A stretch of 64,000 nt of DNA, from positions 243,096-307,095 of the forward strand of contig DKPJ01000008.1 in assembly GCA_002480085.1 (NCBI GenBank). Reading direction: 5' to 3'. The notes beneath the pieces are model-generated. The model had not been told where the DNA came from and searched no databases. It worked only from the letters and a program-made list of their open reading frames with translations. A program made the position numbers and the translations under genes. This DNA is from Enterobacteriaceae bacterium UBA7338. Lineage in GTDB: Bacteria > Pseudomonadota > Gammaproteobacteria > Enterobacterales > Enterobacteriaceae. Positions 51,740 through 61,494 of the stretch are shown here, piece after piece; positions within the stretch are counted from its first letter, which is position 1; each line of letters begins with the position of its first letter.

Positions 51740-53098
51740 TTACGCCACTGCTTTTCGACGTTTAAACATCCAGCCCACCAGCAGCAGGGCAATCCATGCA
51801 AAGCCGACGTAGAGCGAGATGCGGGTCTCGGGGTGGTAGCCAATCAGGGCGATGATAAAGGCGAGGAACAGCACGCCAACGATGGTCGTCGCGACCCCGC
51901 CCGGCACTTTGAACTTCAGCGCCTTAACCTCTTCCGGCGACAGACGACGACGGAACGCGATCTGCGACAGCAGGATCATAATCCATACCCAGACCGTAGC
52001 GAAGGTTGCCAGGGAGGCGATCACCAGGAAGATATTCTCCGGCATGATGTAGTTCAGCCAGGCGGCAAACAGCAGCGCCACGGTCATCACCAGCACCGTC
52101 ACCCACGGGATGCCCCGGCGAGAGGTTTTAGCGAACATCTGCGGGGCGCTGCCCTGCTCGGCCATGCCGTGCAGCATACGTCCAACGCCAAACACGTCGC
52201 TGTTGATCGCCGAGAGCGAGGCGGTCAGCACCACAAAGTTAAGGATGCTGGCGGCAAAGGTGATCCCCAGATGCTGGAAGGTCAGCACGAACGGGCTGCC
52301 CTGGGTACCCACCTGGTTCCACGGGTAGATCGACATGATGACAAACAGCGTGCCTACATAGAACACCAGGATACGCAGCGGGACAGAGTTGATGGCGCGC
52401 GGAATCGACTTCTCCGGATCTTTGGCTTCACCGGCGGTGATGCCGATGATCTCAATGCCGCCGTAGGCAAACATCACCATCTGCAGGGCCATCACCGTAC
52501 CGAGCCAGCCGTTGCTAAAGAAGCCGCCGTTGCTCCACAGATTGTGGATGCCGGTGGGCTGCCCGCCGTTGCCGATGCCCCAGATAATGATGCCGAAACC
52601 GGCAGCAATCATGATGATGATGGTGGCGACTTTGAAAAATGAGAACCAGAACTCCAGCTCGCCGAAGACCCGAACGCTCATCAGGTTGACGGCGCAGATG
52701 ATCATCACCACGCTGAGGACCCAGATCCAGTGCGGCACCGTGGGGAACCAGACGCCCATATAGATACCGAAGGCGGTGACGTCGGCGATGGCGACGATCA
52801 GAATTTCAAAGCAGTAGGTCCAGCCGGTGATATAGCCCGCCAGCGGCCCCAGGTTCTCCTGGGCGTAGCGCGAGAACGAACTGGCGGAGGGGTTATGCAC
52901 TGACATCTCACCGAGGGCGCGCATGATAATGTACGCCGCCGCGCCGCCAATAATATAGGCCAGCAGCACGCTGGGACCCGCCATCTTGATGGCATCAGCC
53001 GATCCATAAAACAGCCCGGTACCAATTGCCGAGCCTAGCGCCATAAAGCGGATGTGCCGGGTGCTTAATCCCCGCTTTAGCTTGTTCGTACTTTCCAT
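51740..53098 (-). CDS. proY: ProY, proline-specific permease (amino-acid transporter family)
   Basis: 452 aa with twelve membrane helices, an APC-superfamily amino-acid permease close to E. coli ProY (cryptic proline transporter). Conserved N-terminal LKRGLSTRHIRFMALGSAIGTGLFYGS and GEMSVHNPSASSFSRYA are present. I take MESTNKLKRG at 53098 as the start, with a Met three codons upstream as an alternative. It follows brnQ by 72 bp, which contains no obvious terminator. Confidence 0.92.
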   Translation of the reverse strand: MESTNKLKRGLSTRHIRFMALGSAIGTGLFYGSADAIKMAGPSVLLAYIIGGAAAYIIMRALGEMSVHNPSASSFSRYAQENLGPLAGYITGWTYCFEILIVAIADVTAFGIYMGVWFPTVPHWIWVLSVVMIICAVNLMSVRVFGELEFWFSFFKVATIIIMIAAGFGIIIWGIGNGGQPTGIHNLWSNGGFFSNGWLGTVMALQMVMFAYGGIEIIGITAGEAKDPEKSIPRAINSVPLRILVFYVGTLFVIMSIYPWNQVGTQGSPFVLTFQHLGITFAASILNFVVLTASLSAINSDVFGVGRMLHGMAEQGSAPQMFAKTSRRGIPWVTVLVMTVALLFAAWLNYIMPENIFLVIASLATFATVWVWIMILLSQIAFRRRLSPEEVKALKFKVPGGVATTIVGVLFLAFIIALIGYHPETRISLYVGFAWIALLLVGWMFKRRKAVA

Positions 53099-53170
53099 CG
53101 TTTCCACTGCCGTATAAAAATAAAAAAACCACGGGATTGTAAGCCCCGTGGTTAAAGACGCAACCGTAAA

Positions 53171-54490
53171 TTAATGTGCGCTGGAGGTCTCCTGACGTCC
53201 CGCCGCGCGATCCCAGCAGATTGCCAGCACCGCCATTACTACGGTCGGCATCAACCATGCCAGACCCTGCTCCGCCAGCGGCAGACGCGTCGTCCAGGCC
53301 GGTAAGATACCGCCAATCGCCGACGCTTTAATGCCGTCCATGACGCCGAAGACCAGGCTAACAAACATGGCTGGCGCAATCACGCGGGAGGAATTATGCC
53401 ACCAGTTGCGGGTAAAGCTTAATACAACCAGTGCGATACAGGGCGGATAGATCGCCGTCAGCACCGGGATAGAGAGCTGGATCAGATGGCTCAGGCCGAG
53501 GTTAGAGACCACCATCGAGAAGCCGCCGAGGATAAACACCAGCGTGCGGTAAGAGAGCGGCACGTACTGGGCAAAGAACTCGGCGCAGGCGCAGGTCAGG
53601 CCCACGGCGGTGACCAGGCACGCCAGGAAAATCAGCACCGCCAGCATCATGCTGCCCGCGCCGCCGAAGGTGTGCTGAACGTAGGCGTGCAGAATCGCCG
53701 CGCCGTTTGCCGACTGATCGACCAGCGAAGCGCTGTCGGAGCCGAGGCGGAACAGCGCCAGGTAGAGCAGGGTCAGGCCTACGCCTGCCATTACGCCAGC
53801 CAGCACGGTATAACGGGTCAGCAGGCGCGCATCGCTCACGCCGCGAGAGCGGGCCGCGTTGACGATGACGATACCGAACACCATTGCGCCCAGGGTATCC
53901 ATGGTCAGGTAGCCGTTCACGAAACCGTTAGAGAACGAAGCGTGCTCGTAGGCCTCCATGGCATGACTGATCGGACCCGCTGGCCAGACGATAGCGGCAA
54001 CCGAGAGCACCACCAGCGCAACGATCTTCATCGGTGCGAGGAAGTTACCTACCGTATCCAGCAGTTTACCCGGATAGAGAGAGACCAGAATAACGATCGC
54101 AAAGTAGACCAGGCTGTAGATAAACAGCGGCATCGCGCCGTCGCCGGTCAGCGGGGCAATCCCCACTTCGAACGAGACGGTAGCGGTACGCGGAGTCGCG
54201 AACAGCGGGCCTACGGCCAGATAGCAGACGGTCGCCAGCAGCACGCCAGCCACTTTACCAATCGGGGTGCTGAGGCTATCCACCCCGCCACCCACTTTCG
54301 CCAGGGCGATAACCGTTAGCACCGGCAGACCCACTGCGGTGATCAGAAAGCCAAAGGCCGCCGTCCAGACGTGTTCACCCGCCTGCAAACCGACCATTGG
54401 CGGAAAAATGATGTTACCCGCGCCGACGAACAGCGCGAATGTCATAAAGCCCAGAGCAACAATATCTCGTGGTTTTAAACGATGGGTCAT
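53171..54490 (-). CDS. brnQ: BrnQ, branched-chain amino-acid transporter
   Basis: 439-aa Na+-coupled LIVCS-family transporter for leucine, isoleucine and valine, started at ATG 54490 (MTHRLKPRDIVALG), E. coli length. Twelve helices; the first, GFMTFALFVGAGNIIFPPMVG, is a family hallmark. An in-frame upstream extension to 54556 lies in the leader region. The 407 bp upstream separate it from phoR, and the phoR terminator hairpin suggests its own promoter. Confidence 0.96.
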   Translation of the reverse strand: MTHRLKPRDIVALGFMTFALFVGAGNIIFPPMVGLQAGEHVWTAAFGFLITAVGLPVLTVIALAKVGGGVDSLSTPIGKVAGVLLATVCYLAVGPLFATPRTATVSFEVGIAPLTGDGAMPLFIYSLVYFAIVILVSLYPGKLLDTVGNFLAPMKIVALVVLSVAAIVWPAGPISHAMEAYEHASFSNGFVNGYLTMDTLGAMVFGIVIVNAARSRGVSDARLLTRYTVLAGVMAGVGLTLLYLALFRLGSDSASLVDQSANGAAILHAYVQHTFGGAGSMMLAVLIFLACLVTAVGLTCACAEFFAQYVPLSYRTLVFILGGFSMVVSNLGLSHLIQLSIPVLTAIYPPCIALVVLSFTRNWWHNSSRVIAPAMFVSLVFGVMDGIKASAIGGILPAWTTRLPLAEQGLAWLMPTVVMAVLAICWDRAAGRQETSSAH

Positions 54491-54897
54491 ATGTATTAAC
54501 TGCCTGTGGATGTGGTGTTGAACGTGTTGACTTTTTCGCCAGTCCCTACGGGACAATACAGCGGTAATATCATTAGATTCCAGCGGGATATGCTTCCCAC
54601 CCGGCGTGGCGAAGAATAGTTTTTCGATTTACCACGCAAATCCAGCCTGTCTGTCATCGACAGGGGCGCAATTTAAACGCTTATAACGTTTGAAGGCAAG
54701 ATGGGATCGCAAAACCAGATGGTTATCGCAGACCCAGATGAATAACCAGCATAAAACGCTAATTATAAGAAAAACACATGGCTAATCATGCGAACAAAAA
54801 AGCAGCAACCACAGAAAAAGAGGTGCGGTGCTGAAAGGTGCAAAGCCAACAGGCCGCATTTTGCGGCCTGTGGAAAGTTATAGTGACAGCGACAGCG
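54491..54897 (-). promoter_or_regulatory. Leader and promoter region of brnQ (407 bp)
   Basis: Non-coding. Next to phoR it holds the phoR hairpin at 54849-54871; the middle part is AT-rich with several -10-like elements on the minus strand (for example tataat-like sequence near 54757-54764), and a CTGTC-atc-GACAG palindrome lies at 54649-54661. No convincing leader peptide was found. Confidence 0.5.
54849..54871 (-). terminator. Hairpin after phoR
   Basis: ACAGGCCGCA-aaa/ttt-TGCGGCCTGT perfect stem 27 bp beyond the phoR stop. Only a short T-rich tail follows on the minus strand (TTGGCTTTG), so termination may be partial. Confidence 0.65.
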
Positions 54898-56193
54898 CTA
54901 CTCTGTGGTTTTGGCAATAAGCCTTTCCGGCAGCGTGAAGCTAAATCGGGTGCCTTTGCCTGGCTCGCTGGCGATCTCCAGTCGGCTGTCGTGGTGATTG
55001 ACCGCATGCTTAACGATCGCCAGCCCCAGCCCGCTGCCGCCGGTCTGGCGGGATCGCGCCTTATCGACGCGGTAGAAGCGCTCGGTCAGGCGTGGAATAT
55101 GCTCGGCGGCGATGCCCGGCCCGTTATCCTCAACGCTAAACTCTGCACCACCCTCTACTCGCTGCCAGTTCACCATAATATGCGTCCCGGCCGGGGTATG
55201 GTTCACCGCGTTATAGACCAGGTTAGAGATAGCGCTGCGCATCTGCTCATCGCTGCCCAATACCTTCAGGGAGTTATCGACATGGAACTCAAAGGTGTGC
55301 TTCTGCTGACTCAGGGTCAGCGCCTCCCGCTCGACGACCCGCAGCATCATCGGGACATCGATGATCTCATCGAGCACCTGAATCGGCGAGGCCTCAATTT
55401 TTGACAGCGTCAGCAGCTGCTTCACCAGGCCCTCCATGCGGAATGTCTGCTCACGCATGGTGTGCAGCGCCTTCTCCCGCGTCGCGCCGGCCAGGGTCTG
55501 CTCCTGCATCATCTCCAGGTAGCCCTGCAATACCGTCAGCGGCGTGCGCAGCTCGTGGCTGACGTTGGCAAAGAAGTTACGCCGCGCCCCCTCCAGCTGA
55601 TGCATCTGGGTGACGTCGCGCGCGACCATCAGCAGCTGCTGCTCGCTGTAGGGCATCACGCGGATCTCCAGATGACGTCCGTTGTTCAGGACCAGGTTGA
55701 GCGGTTTAGAGAAAGCTTGTTGCTTAAGATACTGGGTAAATTCGGGATAGCGCAGCAGGTTGAGGATATTCTGGCCGTTATCGTCCGGCCAGCGCAGCCC
55801 CAGCAGCTGCTGGGCAAGGCCGTTGCACCAGAAGATCACCCCCTCTTCGGTGGTAAGCACCACCGCATCCGGCAGCGACTCCGCTCCGCTGCGAAAGCGT
55901 TTGATCAGGCTGCCCAGCTCGCGGCGACGCTTTTTGTTGCGCAGCTGCATCTGGTGCAGGCCGTAGAGCAGCGGCTCCCAGCTGCCGTGCCCCGGAGGGG
56001 GGGTCATGCTGCGGTCCACCCACAGCCACCAGGAGAGCTGAAGAAGGTTCCAGAAGTGCCAGATCAGTAATCCGGTAACCGAGGCCAGCAGAAACCATGG
56101 CAGATAGCCAAACATTGCTCCGAGCACCAGCGCTGGAATACAGCTTAAAAACAGCTCTAAGACCAGCCTTTTCCATGACAGCCGTTCCAGCAC
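54898..56193 (-). CDS. phoR: PhoR, phosphate-regulon sensor kinase
   Basis: 431-aa inner-membrane histidine kinase, E. coli length. Two N-terminal helices with almost no periplasmic loop (about 10-55), a PAS domain (about 95-190, SLPDAVVLTTEEGVIFWCN), phospho-acceptor His in FFANVSHELRTPLTVL (about 213), and an ATPase domain with N box and G boxes VEDNGPGIA and GGSGLGLAIVKH. It senses phosphate status through PstSCAB-PhoU. It follows phoB by 21 bp. A run of seven C (coding strand, 55997-56003) encodes Pro residues near position 64. Confidence 0.97.
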   Translation of the reverse strand: MLERLSWKRLVLELFLSCIPALVLGAMFGYLPWFLLASVTGLLIWHFWNLLQLSWWLWVDRSMTPPPGHGSWEPLLYGLHQMQLRNKKRRRELGSLIKRFRSGAESLPDAVVLTTEEGVIFWCNGLAQQLLGLRWPDDNGQNILNLLRYPEFTQYLKQQAFSKPLNLVLNNGRHLEIRVMPYSEQQLLMVARDVTQMHQLEGARRNFFANVSHELRTPLTVLQGYLEMMQEQTLAGATREKALHTMREQTFRMEGLVKQLLTLSKIEASPIQVLDEIIDVPMMLRVVEREALTLSQQKHTFEFHVDNSLKVLGSDEQMRSAISNLVYNAVNHTPAGTHIMVNWQRVEGGAEFSVEDNGPGIAAEHIPRLTERFYRVDKARSRQTGGSGLGLAIVKHAVNHHDSRLEIASEPGKGTRFSFTLPERLIAKTTE

Positions 56194-56214
56194 GGGTCAC
56201 ACTCCAGTCAATTG

Positions 56215-56904
56215 TTAGAAACGGGTCGAAAAACGGTAACCCGTGCCGCGAACGGTCTGTACCATACGGTCATGGCCGCTCAGCTCCAGCGCTTTGCGCA
56301 GGCGGCGAATATGCACGTCCACCGTGCGGTCTTCAACGTAGACGTTGGTTCCCCAGACGTGGTTCAGCAGCTGCTCGCGGCTGTAGACGCGCTCAGGATG
56401 AGTCATAAAGAAGTGCAGGAGCTTAAACTCCGTTGGCCCCATGTCGAGCGGGTTTTCGCCGGTCATTACCCGGTGGGAGGTGGGATCGAGGCTCAGGCCC
56501 TGCATTTCAATCACCTCTTCTACCGCCATCGGCGAGATACGGCGCATTACCGCCTTAATACGCGCCACCAGCTCCTTCGGCGAAAAGGGCTTGGTGATGT
56601 AATCATCCGCCCCGGTCTCCAGGCCACGGACGCGATCTTCCTCTTCGCCACGGGCGGTGAGCATCATAACAGGAATATCCCGGGTCAGGGTTTCACGTTT
56701 CAGGTGCTTGATAAATTGGATGCCGGAGCCGCCGGGCAGCATCCAGTCGAGCAGGATAAGATCGGGCCACGGCTCGTTGAGCTGGTTCACCGCGCTGTCA
56801 TAATCTTCCGCTTCAACAGGCTGAAAGCCGTTTTGCTCGAGCACGAAGCAGACCATCTCCCGAATGGGGGCCTCATCCTCTACGACCAGAATACGTCTCG
56901 CCAT
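56215..56904 (-). CDS. phoB: PhoB, phosphate-regulon response regulator
   Basis: 229-aa OmpR-family activator: receiver domain with Asp53 (DLILLDWMLPG), Glu9/Asp10 and Lys105 region (ITKPFSPKEL), and a C-terminal winged helix (about 125-229) with VYSREQLLNHVWG and TVDVHIRRLRKAL. Phosphorylated by PhoR, it binds pho boxes, including its own. First gene of phoBR, divergent from sbcDC. Confidence 0.98.
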   Translation of the reverse strand: MARRILVVEDEAPIREMVCFVLEQNGFQPVEAEDYDSAVNQLNEPWPDLILLDWMLPGGSGIQFIKHLKRETLTRDIPVMMLTARGEEEDRVRGLETGADDYITKPFSPKELVARIKAVMRRISPMAVEEVIEMQGLSLDPTSHRVMTGENPLDMGPTEFKLLHFFMTHPERVYSREQLLNHVWGTNVYVEDRTVDVHIRRLRKALELSGHDRMVQTVRGTGYRFSTRF

Positions 56905-56948
56905 GGTTTGCCCTATATAGTTGTAATCAATATGTTGCGTCGCATTAT

Positions 56949-56966
56949 GCGTCAGATTTATGACAG
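56949..56966 (-). promoter_or_regulatory. Pho box of phoBR
   Basis: On the minus strand CTGTCATAAATCTGACGC, matching the two direct CTGTCA-type repeats of the PhoB consensus, followed by GCATAATG as -10. Located about 45 bp before the phoB ATG and giving positive autoregulation as in E. coli. Confidence 0.85.
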
Positions 56967-57094
56967 ATTTATGAAAAGCGTGAAGGCATTATGAATCTGA
57001 AAAATTGCAGATGACACCCGGAAGACGATCGCCGCTTTCCCGCCGTGCCTAAACGTTTATAATCCGCCTTACGCTTTTTTGCCATGGAACGAAT

Positions 57095-58297
57095 ATGCGC
57101 ATCCTTCATACCTCTGACTGGCACCTCGGCCAAAACTTTTACAGCAAAAGCCGGGCCGCTGAACACGCCGCCTTTCTTGACTGGCTGCTGGAGACGGCCC
57201 AGGCCCAGCAGGTCGATGCCATTATCGTCGCTGGCGACATCTTTGATACCGGCTCGCCCCCCAGCTACGCCCGCGAGCTTTACTACCGCTTCGTGGTTCA
57301 GCTCCAGCAGACCGGCTGCCACCTGGTGGTGCTGGCGGGTAACCACGACTCGGTTGCCACCCTGAACGAGTCGCGGGAGATCCTCGCCTTTCTCCATACC
57401 ACCGTGGTGGCGGCGGCGGGCTGTGCGCCGTTCATCCTCAAACAACGCGATGGCTCGCCCGGAGCGGTCTTCTGCCCGGTGCCGTTTTTACGTCCGCGCG
57501 ACATCGTCACCAGCCAGGCGGGCCTCTCCGGCAGCGAGAAGCAGCAGCACCTGCTGGCGGCGATCACCGACTACTACCAGCAGCAGTACCAGCAGGCCTG
57601 CGCCCTGCGTGGCGATGCCACGCTGCCGATTATCGCCAGCGGCCATCTGACCACCGTCGGGGCCAGCAAAAGCGACGCGGTGCGCGACATCTATATTGGT
57701 ACCCTGGACGCCTTCCCGGCGCAAAACTTTCCGCCTGTGGATTACATCGCCCTCGGGCACATTCACCGTCCGCAGGTGATTGGCGGCCAGCAGCATATCC
57801 GCTACTGCGGCTCGCCCATTGCCCTCAGCTTCGACGAAACCGGCAAGGCGAAAAGCGTGAATCTGGTGACCTTTGCCGACGGCAGGCTGACGGACATTAC
57901 CCCCCTGACCGTGCCGGTCACCCAGCAGCTGGCGGTGATCAAGGGCGATCTTGCTGCCATTGCGCAGCAGCTTGAGCAGTGGCGCGACGCTCCCGCCTCG
58001 CCGCCGGTGTGGCTCGATATCGAAATTACCACCGACGACTGGCTGACGGACATGCAGCGCCGTATCCAGGCGATGACTGAGGATCTGCCGGTCGAGGTGC
58101 TGCTGGTCCGCCGCAGCCGCGAGCAGCGCCAGCGAATGATGGCGGGCGAGCTGCGGGAGACTCTCAGCGAGCTGCGCGTAGAGGAGGTATTCGAGCGGCG
58201 TCTGGCGTTGGAAGAGCCTGACGAGGCGCAGGGCCAGCGGGTCCGCACCCTCTTTAGCGCCACCGTCGAAGAGCTAACCCAGGAGCAAGACGCATGA
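57095..58297 (+). CDS. sbcD: SbcD, nuclease subunit of SbcCD
   Basis: 400-aa Mre11-family Mn2+-dependent nuclease. Phosphodiesterase motifs HTSDWHLGQ, VAGDIFDTG, VLAGNHDS and IALGHIHRPQ are all present. With SbcC it cuts hairpins and protein-blocked DNA ends that arise at palindromes. The stop overlaps the sbcC start (gcATGA), so the two are coupled. Divergent from phoB. Confidence 0.97.
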   Translation: MRILHTSDWHLGQNFYSKSRAAEHAAFLDWLLETAQAQQVDAIIVAGDIFDTGSPPSYARELYYRFVVQLQQTGCHLVVLAGNHDSVATLNESREILAFLHTTVVAAAGCAPFILKQRDGSPGAVFCPVPFLRPRDIVTSQAGLSGSEKQQHLLAAITDYYQQQYQQACALRGDATLPIIASGHLTTVGASKSDAVRDIYIGTLDAFPAQNFPPVDYIALGHIHRPQVIGGQQHIRYCGSPIALSFDETGKAKSVNLVTFADGRLTDITPLTVPVTQQLAVIKGDLAAIAQQLEQWRDAPASPPVWLDIEITTDDWLTDMQRRIQAMTEDLPVEVLLVRRSREQRQRMMAGELRETLSELRVEEVFERRLALEEPDEAQGQRVRTLFSATVEELTQEQDA

Positions 58298-61200
58298 AAA
58301 TTCTTACCCTGCGCCTGAAGAACATCAACTCCCTGAAGGGGGAGTGGAAGATCGACTTTACCGCCGAGCCGTTTGCCAGCAACGGCCTGTTCGCCATTAC
58401 CGGCCCCACCGGGGCGGGGAAAACCACTCTGCTGGATGCGATCTGCCTTGCGCTCTATCACAAGACGCCCCGCCTGAGCAACGTCTCGCAGTCGCAGAAC
58501 GACCTAATGACCCGCGATACCGCCGAGTGTCTCGCCGAGGTGGAGTTTGAGGTGAAAGGCGTGGCCTACCGCGCCTTCTGGAGCCAGAACCGCGCCCGCA
58601 GCCAGGCCGGGGGCAATCTTCAGGTGCCGCGCGTGGAGCTGGCGCTCTGCGCCGACGGCAAAATTCTCGCCGACAAGGTGAAAGACAAGCTGGAGCTGAC
58701 CGCCACCCTCACCGGGCTGGACTACGGTCGCTTTACCCGCTCGATGCTGCTCTCCCAGGGGCAGTTTGCCGCCTTCCTCAATGCTGACCCAAAAGAGCGG
58801 GCCGAGCTGCTGGAGGAGCTGACCGGCACCGAGATCTACGGCCAGATCTCGGCGATGGTGTTTGAAAAGCACAAGGCGGCGCGCAGCGAGCTGGAGCAGC
58901 GCCAGGCCCAGGCCGAAGGCATTCAGCTGCTAAGCCCAGAGCAGGCCCAGACGCTAAATGAAAGTTTGCAGGTGCTTACTGACCAGGAGCAGACGCTGGT
59001 TGCTGCCCAGCAGCGCGAGCAGACTTTGCTCCACTGGCTGACGCGCGGCGAGGAGCTGCATGCCGAAGCCACCCGGGCGCAGACCGCGCTAAATACCGCC
59101 CAGCAGACGCTGGAGAGCGCCCGGCCGCAGCTTGCGGCGCTGGAGCAGGCCCGCCCCGCTCTGCAGCTGCGGCCGGTGTGGCAGAGTCTGCAGGAGCAGA
59201 TCCGTACCCACGGCCAGACCCAGCGTCAGGCAGAAGAAGTGAATACTCGCTTACAACAGCTGCTAGGCAAACGCAGCCGTATCCGTGCCGCCGCCGACGG
59301 GCAGATGAGTACGCTACGGCAGGAGCAGAAAACGCTGGCCGACTGGCTAACCGTTCACGATCGCTGGCGGCTGTGGCAGAGCGAGCTGACCGGCTGGCGA
59401 GCCAGCTTTGCGCAGCAGGCCGAGGAGAGAAAGCATGCCCTGGCGCTCAGCGCACGCCGGGAAAAGCTGCAGCAGCAGCTGACGGCGCTGAACGCCCCCG
59501 CGCTGGATCTGAGCGCCGGGGCGTTGCAGCAGGCGATAGCCGATCTTGCTCAACAGCGCCCGCTGCGCCAGCGTCTGAACGTGCTGCATGCCAGCTTTGC
59601 CCCTCTTCAGCAGCGTATCAAGCAGCTGCAAAAAACGCTGGCCGAGAGCGAGACTGAGCAGGCAACGCTCAACCAGACCCTGACCCAGCGGCGCCAGGCG
59701 TATAAAGAGAAGAATGCGCTGCTGGCGGAGGTAAAGACGATTTGCGCTCTGGAAGAGCGGATCAAAGGCCTCGAGGCCGAGCGCGAGCGCCTGCGGGCCG
59801 GTGAACCCTGCCCGCTCTGCGGCTCGACCGCCCATCCGGCGGTCGCGGAGTATCAGGCAATGACCGTGGATGCCAACCAGGCCCGGCGCGACACCCTGGA
59901 GCGCGAGGTTAAGCAGCTGGCGGAGAGCGGCGCAGCCCTGCGCGGCCAGCTCGATGCGCTGGTGAAGCAGAGCGAAAAAGATCGCCTCGCTGCCGAAGCC
60001 GAAGCGCAGAACGATCTGGCGCTACGCCAGCAGTGGCGTGAGCTGTGTACCGCGCTCAATATGAGCCTGTCCCCTGAGGATGACGTCAACGGTTGGTTGC
60101 AGGCTGAGGAGGCTCGCGAGCAGCAGCTCTACCGGTTCAGCCAGCGGCTGGCGCTGGAGGAGCAGCTCAACGAGCTACAGCAGCAGGCGACGCATGCCCA
60201 GCAGGCCATTGATACCCGCCGCCAGACCCTGGCGGAGAGTCTGGCCCGGCTCGGCCTGGATCTCCCGGTAGAAGAGGCGGCGGCAGCCTGGTTTGCCGCC
60301 CGCGAGGAGGAGTCCCGCCAGTGGCAGCAGAACCAGACCCAGGCAGCGACGCTCCAGGAGCGCATGGGCCAGCTCCAGCCGCTGCTGGAGACGCTTCCCG
60401 CCGACGGCGCGGCCGAAGGCGATCCCGTCAGCCTTGACGGCTGGCAGCAGGTGCATCACGACTGCGTCTCTCTCCACGGCCAGGCGCAAACCCTCCAGCA
60501 GCAGCTGGCTCTGGAGGCCGGGCGCGTCTCGCAGCAGCAGGCGCAGTTTGACGCCGCGCTGGCCCAGAGTCCCTTCCCTGACCAGCAGGCATTTCTCGCC
60601 GCGTTGCTTGAGGATGGCGAACGTCAGCGTCTTGAGCAGCTCCAGCAGTCGCTGGAGAGCCAGCTACAGCAGAGCCAGGCCCTGCTGACCCAGGCCCAGA
60701 CGGCGCTGGCTACGCACCAGGGCCAGCCACCTGCCGGACTGAGCGATGAGACCAGCGTTGAGCAGACGCGCGCCGCGCTAAGCGCGCTAGCGCAGCAGCT
60801 GCGCGAGAACACTACCCGCCAGGGGGAGATCCGCCAGCAGCTCAAACAGGACGCCGAGAGCCGCCAGCGCCAGCAGGCGCTTTTGCAGCAGATTGCGGAG
60901 GCCACCCGCCAGCTGGCGGACTGGAGCTACCTGAACGGGCTGATTGGCTCCAAAGAGGGGGATAAGTTCCGAAAATTTGCCCAGGGGCTGACGCTGGATA
61001 ATCTGGTCTGGCTGGCGAACAACCAGCTCACCCGCCTGCACGGTCGCTATCTGCTCAAGCGGAAGGCGAGCGAGGCGCTGGAGCTGGAGGTGGTGGATAC
61101 CTGGCAGGCGGATGCGGTACGCGATACGCGCACCCTCTCCGGCGGGGAGAGCTTCCTCGTCAGCCTTGCGCTGGCGCTGGCGCTCTCGGATCTGGTGAGC

Positions 61201-61431
61201 CATAAAACCCGTATCGATTCCCTATTCCTTGACGAAGGGTTTGGCACACTGGACAGTGAAACGCTGGACACTGCTCTGGATGCCCTCGACGCGCTCAACG
61301 CCAGCGGCAAGACCATTGGCGTGATCAGCCACGTCGAGGCGATGAAGGAGCGGATCCCGGTGCAGATCAAGGTCAGGAAGATCAACGGCCTGGGTTACAG
61401 CAAACTCGATGGGAAATATGCCGTGACGTGA
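58294..61431 (+). CDS. sbcC: SbcC, SMC-like ATPase subunit of SbcCD
   Basis: 1045-aa Rad50-like protein, about the E. coli length. Walker A GPTGAGKTT (37-45), very long Gln/Glu/Ala-rich coiled coils, zinc-hook CxxC in GEPCPLCGSTAHP (about 508), then the signature TLSGGESFLVSLALA and Walker B SLFLDEGFGTLD near the C-terminus. It drives ATP-dependent DNA tethering for SbcD. The start overlaps the sbcD stop by four bases. In E. coli araJ follows; here mak faces it directly. Confidence 0.97.
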   Translation: MKILTLRLKNINSLKGEWKIDFTAEPFASNGLFAITGPTGAGKTTLLDAICLALYHKTPRLSNVSQSQNDLMTRDTAECLAEVEFEVKGVAYRAFWSQNRARSQAGGNLQVPRVELALCADGKILADKVKDKLELTATLTGLDYGRFTRSMLLSQGQFAAFLNADPKERAELLEELTGTEIYGQISAMVFEKHKAARSELEQRQAQAEGIQLLSPEQAQTLNESLQVLTDQEQTLVAAQQREQTLLHWLTRGEELHAEATRAQTALNTAQQTLESARPQLAALEQARPALQLRPVWQSLQEQIRTHGQTQRQAEEVNTRLQQLLGKRSRIRAAADGQMSTLRQEQKTLADWLTVHDRWRLWQSELTGWRASFAQQAEERKHALALSARREKLQQQLTALNAPALDLSAGALQQAIADLAQQRPLRQRLNVLHASFAPLQQRIKQLQKTLAESETEQATLNQTLTQRRQAYKEKNALLAEVKTICALEERIKGLEAERERLRAGEPCPLCGSTAHPAVAEYQAMTVDANQARRDTLEREVKQLAESGAALRGQLDALVKQSEKDRLAAEAEAQNDLALRQQWRELCTALNMSLSPEDDVNGWLQAEEAREQQLYRFSQRLALEEQLNELQQQATHAQQAIDTRRQTLAESLARLGLDLPVEEAAAAWFAAREEESRQWQQNQTQAATLQERMGQLQPLLETLPADGAAEGDPVSLDGWQQVHHDCVSLHGQAQTLQQQLALEAGRVSQQQAQFDAALAQSPFPDQQAFLAALLEDGERQRLEQLQQSLESQLQQSQALLTQAQTALATHQGQPPAGLSDETSVEQTRAALSALAQQLRENTTRQGEIRQQLKQDAESRQRQQALLQQIAEATRQLADWSYLNGLIGSKEGDKFRKFAQGLTLDNLVWLANNQLTRLHGRYLLKRKASEALELEVVDTWQADAVRDTRTLSGGESFLVSLALALALSDLVSHKTRIDSLFLDEGFGTLDSETLDTALDALDALNASGKTIGVISHVEAMKERIPVQIKVRKINGLGYSKLDGKYAVT

Positions 61432-61434
61432 ATA

Positions 61435-61466
61435 TGCCGGGTGGCGCTACGCTTACCCGGCCTACG
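61435..61466. repeat. REP element between convergent sbcC and mak
   Basis: tgccgggtggcgc-tac-gcttacccggcctacg, in the 63-bp gap between the two stop codons. Confidence 0.82.
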
Positions 61467-61494
61467 AAACATGCACTCGTCTGGGAAATTACTT

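Noticed and set aside
57095..61431. SbcCD as a candidate new defence system
   Set aside because: Both subunits match the conserved housekeeping SbcCD complex in length, motifs and position; nothing new in them.
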